Shown here: positions 45,145 through 57,587 of the stretch, piece by piece | Layout of the letters: every line of letters begins with the position of its first letter | How positions within the stretch are numbered: the first letter of the stretch is position 1 | NCBI GenBank assembly: GCA_954871525.1 | Contig: OX940866.1 | Coordinates: 36,840,521 to 36,904,520 of the forward strand | Length of the DNA: 64,000 nt | Direction: 5' to 3' | Source: Parietaria judaica | Lineage: Eukaryota; Streptophyta; Magnoliopsida; Rosales; Urticaceae | Notes under the pieces: model-generated | What the model saw: only the letters and a program-made list of their open reading frames with translations | The model's database searches: none | Told to the model about the DNA's origin: nothing | Made by a program: the position numbers and the translations under genes

Positions 45145-47891
45145 TGTTAGGAATCACGTCTCAGATTCCTTGAATATTATCACGAATTGAGCCTCCGAAC
45201 CGTCCGGGTAACATTTAAAAATTAATTTTAAAGCGTAATAACTTGTTATCCGTCCAACGGTCCGGATATCGGATAATAACAATTTCACAAGATCTGATAA
45301 ATATTATGTAATTTAATATTCATATATCATTATTAATAATCTAGTCATAATAGGATATAAATAGAAAGCAGTAAATGGTTGCATTTATTAACCCAATGCA
45401 TAAGGCCGTACCTCTATTGATGACTTCCGGCTGCGCGTTCTGAATCGGGCAGGGCTCCGCCGGTGCTGGGGGAAACTCCCGTGATCTTCCGGGATATTCT
45501 CCTGGAATCCTCGTACCGAAGCGTGGGCTTCGCCGGCAGGACTTCGTCGCAAAATTTTAACTGATGGTTCTTTTTAAACTTCCGGAGAAATAGTCTCCTA
45601 AGCCGAACCAGAAAAGAGAGATCAGAGAGAAAATTCGCAGACCCTGAGGAAGAGGGAGAGTTCGAATTTTTCTCTGGGGAAAGGTGTGAAAAATGTGTAG
45701 AATGAGCCTCCTATTTATAGGCTCAAACCGTAACCGAATTAGAGAATTTTCCTCCCTAATTTCGAATTTCATATAATTAAATATAATTAATTATCTTAAT
45801 CCAATGGTCCAGATTTAATCTCATCTAAATCCAATGAATATAATTAATTAGGGATTTAATTAAATAAGAAAGATTTGGATAAATCAAAATCCAATCTTAT
45901 CTTCTTATCTTTATAAAATTCAAATTATCTTATATATTTATAATAAAATTCGAATTATTATTATCTAGATCCAACGGTTGAGAAAAATCTTTAAACCGAT
46001 CTAATGGATCAAATTAGTTTAGGATAAAATAAAATATAAAAAGATTTATTAAAAATAATTTCGATTTTATCCTTAACTTATAATTCGAAAATTATATAAA
46101 TATATATAATTAATTAATTTTCAATCCGACGGTAAAGATTAAATCTTAGACCGATCCAACGGATATAATTAATTAACCAAATTCGAAAAATGAAACTTGG
46201 TCACCAAGTTATTAAATTCGAACTTATCAGTATCCTAATCCAACGGTTGATATTAAATCATAACCGATCCAATGGATTAAATTGATTTTAGGGATTTGCC
46301 AAGATACCAAAACATTTAGTACTTATGCCGCAAATATGGAAAGACCAAATCATGTTATTCGAATTGGCTAGGGTTTCATACTATGAAACCCTAATTCGAA
46401 TTTACACATATAAATATATATATAAATATATATTTTTATTTATTAATATAAATCTATTAATTATTAATTAATTATTAATAACATATTAATAATTAAATCC
46501 AAATAACTAAATTATATTAATATTTCCTGATCTCAATATCACACATTAAAATGTCATGGTGCCACACCATCATTTAAATTCGTGACATGTGATTTAATTT
46601 CAAAGTTTATCGAACCGATCATAAACTTAGAAAATCCATAAATCACTAACTGTAAGTCGAAATGACTCGGTTCAAAAAGCAAAGTTGCTTAGAATTTAAT
46701 TTCCAACAACATGGTACTGATAGAAAATCTAAATTCTAACTTTCTTTTATCAGTTAATTTCGTGTACCAAAATATGGTATTTTTGCCATGCTGACGATAA
46801 AACTACCTGACGTCTGCCACATACCTTTCAGTTTTATAAGTCAAGCCAAATGATTAAACATTATCCAGAATGTATTTTAATCACGTACGTATCATCCGTT
46901 ACGGAGCTATTCTGGGGACCATGGACCCGTATCACTTAAGCTCCAACGAACTGCTAGTTGTTCGTCAAACCTCGAAGTGATTCCACTATAGACCCGAGGC
47001 TGCACACTTTAGTGATACGGTATATATGATTCCCTTTATAACAGCAGGGTGTCCATTGATACAATCAAATTCGGGTTATTGATCTTTCACTTGATGATCC
47101 ACACACGAGCAGGCGGTTTCTACCGTTATGCCCCTCATTGCATTTTCATCCTTGACTCAGTCAGTAATATTATGAGTAACCCACTTATGGTTTCGATTCA
47201 TAAGTTGCGCACGGGTACCTCTCACTTCTCACCACCGACAATCAAGGGAATCATCATCACTCTGAAGAGAGCTGTGTGATGCCCATGTCTATGACCAAGC
47301 TACCCTTACTGCTGACTATCATGTTCCCAAAATAATAGTGTTGGGAACAGCGGTAATATTTCGTGTTCTTTAACGGTTAAATCAAAGAACAATCAAGCCA
47401 GCAACTTGGACTCAAGATCACTCAGGACTTAGATCGAATATCCATTTGATCATCTACTAGTGACTCAACTCCAAGTTATCAGTGACGGTCTTATATGATA
47501 ACTTCCGGAGTTTAAGTCAAGTCCAGTCCAGTATGAAGACACTTAATACTTAATGCACTTCTAGTGAGTGTGACACACACAAAATCCAGAATAGGATTGT
47601 CACTTAGTCACATTAATGACCTTATACGATTAATGGGCTCCCACCCAGTTGATCAGGTCACGGACATTTTAAGTTCATTTATTATGATTATTAATTCTTC
47701 CTCACATTGACTCTGTTGTGATAATAATAACATAATTGCATCCTTTATGAACTAAGGAATCAAACATTCTATTTTACTCTACCAGAAACTATAATAAGAT
47801 TATCATAATAAGCATCATCTTTATTCAACGACTTGTCATAATCTTTTACAAATGGATAAAATATCTTGTTTAAGGAAACATATGTCCAACA
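45145..47891 (-). mobile_element. Solo LTR inserted in copia integrase
   Basis: 2747 bp with TGTTAGGAAT...ATGTCCAACA ends and an exact CACAT duplication (45140-45144 and 47892-47896). No internal coding region, primer-binding site or second LTR is seen, so it is a solo LTR left by recombination. A minus-strand CCTATAAATAGG TATA box near 45708-45720 suggests minus orientation. It is probably from a gypsy element because of its size; the family is not identified. Small ORFs inside are not genes. Confidence 0.82.
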
Positions 47892-47896
47892 CACAT

Positions 47897-50283
47897 AAGC
47901 TCATGTGTGGATACTCCACAGCAAAATGGTATTGCTGAGCGGAAAAACAGGCACATTCTCGAAGTCGCTCGATCCATCATGTTTGGCAGATCTGTCCCAA
48001 AACATTTTTGGGGTGATGCGATCCTCACAGCGACATACCTCATCAATCGTATGCCGAGTCGTGTCCTAAAATTCCTACCACCTCGTCAAGTCCTTAGTGA
48101 GATTCATCCATATCTCCCATCCTTCTACTCCGACCTACCAAAAAAGGTCTTCGGGTGTCCCGCCTTTGTCCATGTCCACAAACAAAATCGATCAAAGCTC
48201 CATCCTAGAGCTGTCAAGTGCATCTTTTTGGGTTATTCGTTGCATCAAAAAGGGTATCAATGTTATTGTCCGACATTCAGGGGGAGAATTCTTGGGAATC
48301 TCAAATTTGGGAAATCGGGGAAGTCAATCAAGACACTCAACCCGAAAAACCATCACCTTCAATCCAACCAATCGACATTCTTGATATCCCTTCGACTCCT
48401 ATTCCTCTTCTGGTTGTCAAAAATATCTCAGACTCTTCTTCTCCTAGCTCATCTCGGTCTCCTGAACATGTAGAGACCACCTCGCATCGTCAAATCGGCC
48501 AAGATCCGGATCCGACTCCCTCTACCTCGACTAATCCATCAGGTACAGAAATTCTTCAACCCGTGGTCGATGATTCAGATCTCCCTATTGCTCTCCGGAA
48601 AGGCATTCGTAAGAAACCTGTTCAAGGGAACACCGAATATCCCATTGAACGTTATGTTGCCTACAACAAGTTGCATCCGAAATATAGGCCTTTTATCACT
48701 AACCTTGATAGCATCAAGGTCCCTAGCTCTATTCATGAAGCTCTTCAGGTTCCTGCTTGGAAACATGCAGTAGAAGAAGAAATTCGAGCATTGGATAGCA
48801 ACAGAACATGGAGTCTCACTGAATTGCCACGCAGAAATGCCCTGTCGGGTGTAAATGGGTCTTCACAGTCAAGTACAAGACCGATGGGAGTATCAAGAGA
48901 TTCAAAGCTAGACTTGTCGCAAAGGGTTTCACCCAAAATGAAGGAATCGACTTTCAAGAGACGTTTTCTCCAGTGGCTAAACTAAACACGGTACGAGTAC
49001 TTCTTTCTCTTGCCGTAAATATGGAGTGGCCACTATTTCAACTTGATGTCAAAAATGCATTCCTCAATGGCGACCTTCAAGAAGAAGTCTACATGAATAT
49101 ACCTCCAGGACTAGAAAAAGACTCCAATCGTCACCTAGTCTGCAAACTGAAAAAGTCGTTGTACGGCTTAAAACAGTCTCCTCGTGCTTGGTTTGAGAAA
49201 TTCACCCAGGCCGTCACTTCCAGTGGATACCTCCAATGTCAAGCCAATCATACTCTCTTCGTTAAACGGAACAACAATGGAAAGATTGCAATTCTCATTG
49301 TGTACGTTGACGACATTATCATGACCGGTGATGACTCGGAGGAAATCGCAAAACTAAAGCAAGTACTCGCAACCAAATTCGAGATTAAAGATCTCGGAAC
49401 TTTGAGATACTTCTTGGGCATGGAAGTAGCAAGATCAGACGAAGGCATTGCTATCTCCCAAAGGAAGTATGTACTTGACTTACTTCAAGAAACCGGTTTA
49501 CTTGGTTGCAAGCCGGTTGACACTCCGATGGATCCGAACAAGAAGTTCTCTCATTCCACCGAAAGCGCTCCTGTCGACAAAGGGATATATCAGAGACTTG
49601 TCGGTAAACTCATCTATCTCTCGCACACACGTCCGGACATCGCCTACTCTGTCAGTGTTGTAAGTCAACACATGAACAACCCAAACGAGGACCACATGGA
49701 AGCCGTGAACCGAATCTTGAGGTATCTAAAGTCTACCCCCAATCATGGCTTATTGTTCAAGAAATCAGAGAACCGTGAGGTCAAGATCTTCACCGACGCT
49801 AGTTGGGCTGGAGAAGCCACTGATCGAAGATCAACCTCGGGTTATTGTTCATATGTATGGGGTAACCTCGTTACTTGGAGGAGCAAGAAGCAATCGGTTG
49901 TTTCCAGTAGTAGCGCAGAGTCCGAGTACCGTGCTCTTGCCTTAGGCATATGCGAGGGAATGTGGATGCAGAGGCTCTTGAAGGAGCTAAGAAAGCATCG
50001 ACCAGGGGCTATCAAGATGTTTTGTGATAGTCAGGCCGCAATCAGAATTGTCAAGAATCCAGACCACCACGACCGAACGAAGCACATTGAAATTGATAGA
50101 CATTTCATTTCGGAGAAGGTCAATGGTGGCATCATTGACTTGAGCTACATTCCTTCCAAGCTTCAGATTGCGGACATCCTCACCAAAACTTTACCTCGAA
50201 GTTCTTTTGATGAACTTAGTTCCAAGCTTGGCTTGTATAACATATACTACCCAGCTTGGGGGGGAGTGTTGAATATTGTATAG
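47897..50283 (+). pseudogene. copia integrase C-terminal half, reverse transcriptase and RNase H
   Basis: The integrase resumes at 47897 (TPQQNGIAERKNRH, HFWGDAILTATYLINRMPS, FGCPAFVH). A frameshift near 48290 and another near 48840 break the frame. The RT starts at about 48845 (GCKWVF in a shifted frame, KARLVAKGFTQ) and continues in 48973-50283 (DVKNAFLNGDLQEEVYM, SLYGLKQSPRAW, catalytic YVDDI near 49300). RNase H follows (TDASWAG, SSSSAESEYRAL, CDSQAAI) and the end ADILTKTLP. The last frame alone is 436 residues and undamaged. Confidence 0.9.
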
Positions 50284-50400
50284 CTTAGTGAGTGTTTATA
50301 GTTTTGGTACTTTTACCGTTATTTTATTTTCTTGTAATTAGGGATGTAAATACCCAAATTCATGAATGAGAAAATCACTTTTCCCAATCCACTTTCTACA
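50267..50400 (+). repeat. 3' LTR of copia element
   Basis: 134 bp, matches 42549-42682 with seven substitutions by eye. Confidence 0.93.
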
Positions 50401-50800
50401 GGAAGGTCACTGTCCAGCCTTCGGCGAATCCCAGAAGATCTGACCCTCTACCCATATCATTGATCCTGGTCCGCGTACCCCGGCCTATCCACAGAATCAG
50501 TATATCTCCATGAGATTTAAGACTAAAGGATAGAACGATGACTAATTCGCCCAGACGATGAGCTCGCCAAGGAGGGAAGTTCATCAAGGATCGCCAAGAA
50601 CAACCCAGAGGCTCGCCAACGACGAAGGACTCGCCTCCAACTTTGACGATCATCAATCAACTCGCGCTAACTCTACATCAGATTATCCACGGATCGACTA
50701 GGTCCAGCTCGGGATCCGAACCGTAGATCAAACTCTAAGTTAAAGCTATTTTTACGCATTAACATATATTAATAGTATGTTGTGTAAGTGTGAGCCAACA

Positions 50801-53485
50801 GTTTTAGCTGTTTTTATAATGCGAATATATCTTATAGTAAGACTAGTATATACAATCTCAGCCATGACCTCTTAAATGAAGGTGTAGTGGAGTTAGTATT
50901 AGGTCAAGCTTGCTTGGTTACACCATTTCTTCAACTTTGTATTCTTCCCTGATCGATGCACCGGAAAATCAAACATATATATATATACTGTTGATTATTA
51001 TATGTATCTTATCTATTTTTTGGAGTTTTGTTTACGGGTTTGGGGTAAGAGCAGTTGAGATAATATCACGTGAGCATATTCTTATTACATTCTGTATTCT
51101 TAATATTTCAAAAATCAATATTAAATTAGAGGACGTTGCTTGTATATATAACTATAACATATATAACAAGATCGTTGTTCAACGTTATAAGTTACTTTGT
51201 AGTTTATACATTTAAATTATTATTATAATATAATGCGAAAATGACATGTAATGCATGCATGAACTTGTTAGAATAGGAATTAGTTATGGCTCTGTGTTGT
51301 TATAACGACTTCCCTTTTATTGTCGTTTAGATGGTTTCTATTGTTGTCGATTATGTCGTTACTTACAGGTTTAGTTTTAGGTTTTATATTTCAGCTTTGT
51401 TGTATTATATAAATACAAGAGTAATATTGTAATTACTTACAGGTATTCTTCACATTATTGTAATCAATAATATGATATGATGTGGAGTACTCTTTCTGTC
51501 CGAGCCGCACGCGTTAGGGGATTCGGGGGTTTAATGAGGCTCGTCTTTCTTTCAAAATTAAAAAAATAAAAATAAAATCAGAAACCAAACAGACCTAGAC
51601 AAACTTGACGTGAGCTCCAACTTGACAATATTCGTAGTTTGGTAATATTTATATCATAAAGTTGATAATTATGAGAATATCAGAGTTGATGAATGTAGAC
51701 TCTCATTTTTGTATTATATGATTAAAAAGATAAAAATATGATCTTCCTTTATATTATTATAACTATTCAAATATCTCTATCATATGATCACTTGATTGTC
51801 AAAGAGTTTTCCATGCACTATTGCGTCACAAAATTAGCTACCAAAACCACATTATAGTGATTAATCCAAATACTATTATAAAGATCAGATTAAACGACAA
51901 GATACCAAATTCATTCAACTACACCAACTAATTTAGAGAAAGAAAAAAAAATTGTGCAAGTTTAAAGAGCAATGATATTTTCTCCCCGATGAAGAAAAAA
52001 AAAAAAAACTCCACGCATATTTTCCACTTCTCAAAAAATATGTTGATAAGGCGAACATCCAAAAACAATACTTATAATTACTAGAAGTGAAAAGGGACTT
52101 GGGAAAAGAGTGACAATGTGATGTAGAACAGAATATAGGAAAGATGAAAACGGTAGGGTTTCAAGCAAGAAAGCTCAAATTTTCATTCATAAAATAATCT
52201 ACCGTACATATTTTATCGACTAGAAATATAAAGAGCTCGAAGCCTAACTAATTTCTTAATAAAGTGCTAACCTATTCAACTCAATATAAATGAATGGAAT
52301 AGTCAAACAAGGACTATAATAATTGTATTGTATGAAAGTGCAATAAAAAAATAAAATAAATTGGGTGCATGAAACTTGGCGTGCATCACAAACAATGTAT
52401 ATGCTTGGTTATGTTAATTGCTTTCGGGCAAGTGGGCCTAAATGGGCTAAGAGAAGCCCGGCCCAATGAGTGTTACAATAGGCTAGCTATGACATGTTCA
52501 CTTGTGAGTCAAACTACCAAGGGACTAGTTTTTTCTAATGGAATGCTTATTAATTAATATGGGCCACTATGTGATATTTTATTGTTTTTCTATGTGATAT
52601 TTAATATCTGGACCAATAATTCAATTCATTCCCCAAAGCTTCCTGTACTGCCAAAACCAAAACTACATTTCTTAATTCTCATCTCATAATTTTTTTCTGA
52701 ACTCAAAATCTTAAATACGCGAAGATAAAAAAAAAAAACCATATAATATACAAATCAATCGCACAGGTGGCGAAATACTGCTCTCTTGGTAAAGTATGGA
52801 TATATATATTACCATTATTTCATTATCATATATGAAACGAAGTAGTATTAAATTAATGTGGGCCCAAAAAGCTGTTCAACTATAGGCTTCTTTCTCTCAA
52901 TTCTATTGAGTCCCACTTATGCTAGTGAATTTGTTGTACTATCCATTCCAAAGTAAGGACCTTCAAATTTCAGTCGCACACGTAATAGGATTTTATTAAA
53001 TATCAATAAAATGGTAAAGTCTGTAAAAGCATCAATAATTGAATACATAAAGCCCCATTATTATTATTATTATTCTAGTGTAAGGAAAATGAAAGGCGAT
53101 ATACTATATTATATTATATCAGCTAAGAATAGTCTTTGTAGATAAAGATAGAGACGCACAGCAAGAAGCCAAACTCAGACTATATCTTCTTCTTTTTTTA
53201 ATTATATATTAAAATTCAATAATGTATATTACTTTGAGTTTTAGTATATGGTCATGGGCACCAGTCAGTCACACAGCATTGGACGGCGTGACGTGGCAGA
53301 CCAAACAGAGACTCAATCCAATGCTGTTGGCTTACGGTGAGGACTCAAGGTCAAGGCTCACTGCGTTTAGTATTTAACCAAACCCCATTCAAATTCAATC
53401 ATTCATATATTAAAAACTTGATGACCAATACATATATGTATATGTTTAGTAGACACTGTTAAATACTGCATGAATATGTCTTTTG
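50801..53485. other. Intergenic sequence, no gene seen
   Basis: AT-rich. A possible LTR fragment begins TGTTAGAATAGG at 51267 with a TATA-like TATATAAATACAAG near 51405 and ends near 51480, but no partner or duplication was found. No open frame above background elsewhere. Confidence 0.45.
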
Positions 53486-53702
53486 TGTTGTAAAGTAAAG
53501 AATAAAAGAGCTTGAGAGAGAGGGGAATAGAGAATGTTATTGCTTGAGTGTGTATTACAATGGAGTCTAAACTTCTATTTATAGGGTGTAGAGAAATACA
53601 AATATGGCAAATATAATTAGTGTGCAGATTACATGCCCTTGATTATGAAATCAATAGTTGACTCTAGCTAATTGGCATCCACAAAATCATGTATTTATAA
53701 CA
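53486..53702 (-). repeat. 3' LTR of gag-less copia
   Basis: 217 bp, TGTTGTAAAG...TTTATAACA. A TATA-like CTATAAATAG lies on the minus strand near 53575-53585. Confidence 0.92.
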
Positions 53703-53847
53703 CTCCCTCTTGGATGTCAATGTCATCGTAACACGCATAATTGAGTTTAAGCTGCCTCGTTAAAACCTTTCCAGGAAAACCCAATTTGGGATAAAACCTT
53801 GGTAAAGGAAAAAGAGTACAGGCGTGTTACTCCCCCTGATGACAACA

Positions 53848-55719
53848 TCACTTAATTTCTCGGAGTCGTCGCATTCCAATCCTGTGAACTAGCTTCTCAA
53901 ATGTTGAAGTAGGTAAGGCCTTTGTGAACAAGTCCGCTAGATTGTCGGTCGATCGAATCTGTTGAACATCGATATCACCGTTTTGTTGAAGATCATGTGT
54001 GTAAAACAACTTTGGAGAAATGTGCTTTGTCCTGTCTCCTTTGATGTATCCTTGCTTCAATTGTTCAATGCATGCAGTGTTGTCCTCGTACATTAACGTC
54101 GGTGTCTTCTTTGTTGAAGGTAATCCACATGTCTCTTGGATGTGTTGAGTGACTGATCGAAGCCAAACACATTCTCGACTTGCTTCATGGATCGCTATGA
54201 TCTCTGAATGATTTGATGAATTGGCAGTAATCGTCTGTTTTGTAGAGCGCCAGGAAATCGCAGTACCACCACTGGTAAACAAATAGCTTGTCTGAGATCT
54301 ACCTTTGTGTGGATCAGATAAATATCCTGCGTCTGCTTAACCAATTAACTGATGACCAGAATTGTTAGCATAAAATAAACTTTTATCTATAGATCCTCGA
54401 AGATATCAAAAAATATGTTTAACACCATTCCAATGTCTACGTGTTAGTGACGAACTGAACCTTGCCAATAAACTTACTGAAAAAGAAATAAACTTAGTGA
54501 CGATCAGTGCTCCAATTGCACTTAAATATGGTACTTCAGGACCAAGAATTTCATCTTCATTTTCATGAGGTCGAAATGGATCTTTCTTAGGATCAAGCGA
54601 TCTTACAACCATTGGGGTAATCAAAGGATGAGCTTTGTCCATATAAAATTTCTTCAATACTTTCTCGGTGTAAGTTGACTGATGAATAAATATTCCATCG
54701 TTAAATTGTTCAATTTGAAGTCCAAGACAAAACTTCGTTTTCCCGAGATCTTTCATCTCAAACTCTTTCTTTAAATAATCTGATGTTTCCATAATCTCTT
54801 TAAGAGATCCGATGATATTTAAGTCATCTACATATACGGCAATCATGATAAATTTCGATCCAAATCTTTTAATGAAGACGCATGGACAAATTCGATCATT
54901 TTTATACCCATCTTTTAAAAGATATTTACTGAGACGATTATACCACATTCGCCCCGATTGCTTTAATCCATATAAAGACTTCTGAAGCCTTATTGAGCAC
55001 ATATCTTGAGAGTGCCTATATTCTTCAGGCACTTTTAATCCTTCAGGGATTTTCATGTAAATTTCATTATCTAATGAGCCATATAAGTATGCTGTAACAA
55101 CATCCATTAGACACATATCCAAACTTTGGTGAACTGCCAAACTCATAAGGTACCGTAAGGTAATCGAATCCACCACAGGGGAATACGTTTCCATAAAGTC
55201 AATGCCAGGTCTTTGAGAAAAACCTTGTGCAACAAGTCGTGCCTTGTATCTCACTACTTCATTATTTTCATTTCGTTTTCGCACAAAGACCCATTTGTAT
55301 CCCACTGGCTTTACACCAAGAGGTGTTTTACCTATAGGTCCAAAAACTTCACGTTTGGAAAGTGAATCCAATTCAACTTCAATTGCCTCTTTCCATTTCA
55401 TCCAATCTTTTCTTTGTTTGCATTCTTTGACAGATCTTGGCTCCATTTCATCATCTAGAGTAGTTATCTCTACTGCAATATTGTACGCAAAAGCGTTGTC
55501 AACAATAATATTTTTACGGTCCCATATTTTTCCAGATGTGGTAAAGCTGATTGAGATTTCACCATTTTCAACATTTTTAGGTACCTTATCCTCTATTGGA
55601 ATTTCTTCAATTATCACGCATTCGGGTTCTTTATTCGCCTCTATATTTTGGCCATTTTGATCAAATGCTCCTTTTCTTTTTTCTAGGATTCTTATCCTTG
55701 GAACCGATTGGTCTGCCAC
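53848..55719 (-). pseudogene. copia reverse transcriptase and RNase H (gag-less element)
   Basis: The 54406-55719 frame has RT motifs GYKWVFVRKRNENNE, KARLVAQGFSQRPGIDF, DVVTAYLYGSLDNEIYM, SLYGLKQSGRMW and catalytic YVDDLNI. RNase H is in the 53848-54282 frame (ISWRSTKQTITANSSNHSE, YEDNTACIEQL, LADLFTKALP). Stops and a shift at 54283-54405 separate them, and a frame change at about 55690 separates RT from integrase. Confidence 0.88.
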
Positions 55720-57337
55720 GCTTTAATTGTGGCTTACTATCGCTTGCAATAATATGCTCTTTTGGAACTTCAATTCGTATAGGAGCATTTGCCGCTGGTA
55801 TATAAGACTTTGTAACTCGTTTGAGATCAGTAAATGCATCTGGCAATTGGTTGGCAATATTTTGCAAATGAATGATCTTTTGAACTTCAAGTTTACATTG
55901 CTTTGTCGGAGGATCTAAATGAGTTAATGACGAGTTATTCCATACTATATTGTTTACCAGCTTTTTACTTTCTCCCCCCAATGTTGGAAACGTTGCTTCA
56001 TCAAAATGACAATCAGCGAATCTTGTTGTAAATAAATCTCCTGTCATTGGTTCCAGATATTTAATTATAGAAGCTGAATTAAACCCAACATATATTCCCA
56101 ATCTTCTATGAGGTCCCATTTTAGTACGTTGTGGTGGAGCAATTGGGACATACACTGCACATCCAAATATTTTAAGATGGGAAATATTAGGCTCCTGGCC
56201 CAAAGCCAACTGAAATGGGGAGAATTTGTTACAAGATATTGGCCTGATGCGTACAAGTGCTGCTGCATGTAAGATAGCGTGTCCCCATGCTGAAACGGGA
56301 AGTTTTGTTCTCATGAGTAATGGTCTAGCGATCAATTGAAGGCGTTTTATGAATGATTCCGCTAAACCATTTTGCGTATGTACGTGAGCAATTGGCTCCT
56401 CAACTGTAATTCCAATAGCCATACAATAATTTATAAATGATTGAGACCTGAATTCACCAGCATTATCAAGCCGTATTGTCTTAATTGCATAATCTGGGAA
56501 TTGTGCTCTCAACTTTATGATTTGAGCAAGTAGTCTTGAACATGCCAGATTTCGAGTTGACCATAAACATACATGTGACCATCTGCTTGATGCATCAATT
56601 AAAATCATAAAGTATCTAAATGGTCCACATGGTGGGTGAATGGGCCCACATATATCTCCTTGTATACGTTCCAGGAATAAAGGTGATTCAGTCACAACTT
56701 TAACTGGTGATGGTCTAGTAATCAATTTCCCTTGAGAACAAGCAGCACATGAGAATTCTTTAAATTGAAGAATCTCTTTTGTTTTTAATGAATGCCCAAA
56801 TGAGTTTTCAATTATTTTTCGCATCATACTTGAACCGGGGTGGCCTAACCGGTCATGCCATATATAAAAAGGGTTTGGGCTTGTTGACTCTTTATTCATA
56901 ACAATATGAGTCTCAATTGTGCTTATGTATGAGTAATATAAGCCAGAAGAAAAAGAGGGTAGTTTTTCCAATATACGTTTCTCTCCCTCTACTATACTTG
57001 TAATGTATAGGTATTCGATATCATCCGTATTTACTGTCTCAATATGATATCCATTTTTACGGATGTCTTTAAAGCTCACCAAATTTCTTGGAGACTTACT
57101 TAAGAAAAGTGCATTTTCTATAACAAGTTTTGTTCCTCTTTGTAAAACAATATTGGCTTTCCCAGAACCTTCAATCAAATTTGCACAGCCAGAGATTGTA
57201 GTAACACTGCCGTTTTTCATAGTGAGGGAGACAAAATATTTTCGATCTTGTAGAATTGTATGTGTTGTAGCGCAATCTATGAGGCATATATCATGACTTT
57301 TTGACTTGGATCCAAGTGATTTCTGGGGAAAATCCAT
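55661..57337 (-). CDS. copia protease and integrase polyprotein without gag
   Basis: A 558-residue frame. The protease region is at the very N-terminus (CLIDCATTHTIL; a Ser is more usual at the Cys in this family). The integrase zinc part (WHDRLGHPG, CAACSQGK) and core (GDICGPIHPPCG, IRLDNAGEFRS, HTQNGLAESFIKR) follow, then the C-terminal part (LKIFGCAVYVP, GIYVGFNS). No gag precedes it. It ends by overlapping the RT frame by about 60 bp in another frame. Confidence 0.85.
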   Translation of the reverse strand: MDFPQKSLGSKSKSHDICLIDCATTHTILQDRKYFVSLTMKNGSVTTISGCANLIEGSGKANIVLQRGTKLVIENALFLSKSPRNLVSFKDIRKNGYHIETVNTDDIEYLYITSIVEGEKRILEKLPSFSSGLYYSYISTIETHIVMNKESTSPNPFYIWHDRLGHPGSSMMRKIIENSFGHSLKTKEILQFKEFSCAACSQGKLITRPSPVKVVTESPLFLERIQGDICGPIHPPCGPFRYFMILIDASSRWSHVCLWSTRNLACSRLLAQIIKLRAQFPDYAIKTIRLDNAGEFRSQSFINYCMAIGITVEEPIAHVHTQNGLAESFIKRLQLIARPLLMRTKLPVSAWGHAILHAAALVRIRPISCNKFSPFQLALGQEPNISHLKIFGCAVYVPIAPPQRTKMGPHRRLGIYVGFNSASIIKYLEPMTGDLFTTRFADCHFDEATFPTLGGESKKLVNNIVWNNSSLTHLDPPTKQCKLEVQKIIHLQNIANQLPDAFTDLKRVTKSYIPAANAPIRIEVPKEHIIASDSKPQLKRGRPIGSKDKNPRKKKRSI

Positions 57338-57349
57338 ATTCTCGATTAG

Positions 57350-57364
57350 AGCGTGCTGATAACG
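57350..57364 (-). other. Primer-binding region of gag-less copia
   Basis: Minus-strand CGTTATCAGCACGCT follows the 5' LTR end directly. Confidence 0.65.
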
Positions 57365-57582
57365 TGTTGTAAAGTAAAGAATAAAAGAGCTTGAGAGAGA
57401 GGGGAATAGAGAATGTTATTGCTTGAGTGTGTATTACAATGGAGTCTAAGTCCTCTATTTATAGGGTGTAGAGAAATACAAATATGGCAAATATAATTAG
57501 TGTGAAGATTACATGCCCTTGATTATGAAATCAATAGTTGACTCTAGCTAATTGACATCCACAAAATCATGTATTTATAACA
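57365..57582 (-). repeat. 5' LTR of gag-less copia
   Basis: 218 bp, differs from 53486-53702 at about five positions by eye. Confidence 0.92.
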
Positions 57583-57587
57583 TTTTG

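Larger units (their letters stand above)
42549..50400 (+). mobile_element. Ty1/copia retrotransposon with 134-bp LTRs
   Basis: LTRs at 42549-42682 and 50267-50400 (both 134 bp, seven differences by eye) are flanked by an exact GGAAG duplication (42544-42548 and 50401-50405). A TGGTATCAGAGCC primer-binding site (initiator Met tRNA type) follows the 5' LTR; a GGGGGGGAG purine tract precedes the 3' LTR. Integrase precedes RT, as in copia. A solo LTR (45145-47891) splits the integrase. Confidence 0.93.
42308..50800 (-). mobile_element. LTR-like fragment split by a copia element
   Basis: The flanks 42308-42548 and 50406-50800 form one 636-bp sequence when the copia element is removed. It begins TGTTGAGG and ends GAGCCAACA. 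Its minus strand ends with words seen at the 3' end of the outer element's LTR (CCAACAAACGAC, GG(A/G)CCCGG, GCTACAGTG), so it may be a related gypsy LTR in minus orientation. No matching 5-bp duplication was found at these ends, so the limits are uncertain. Confidence 0.4.
53486..57582 (-). mobile_element. Ty1/copia retrotransposon lacking gag
   Basis: LTRs at 53486-53702 (217 bp) and 57365-57582 (218 bp) are nearly identical and flanked by an exact TTTTG duplication (53481-53485 and 57583-57587). On the minus strand the 5' LTR is followed by CGTTATCAGCACGC, the alternative primer-site motif of many plant copia elements, and only 27 bp later by an ATG that leads directly into the protease and integrase region. 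The 3' LTR is preceded by a CCAAGAGGGAG purine tract. Confidence 0.92.

Noticed and set aside
47049..47279. 76-codon ORF in the solo LTR
   Set aside because: No coding features, and it lies inside a non-coding LTR.
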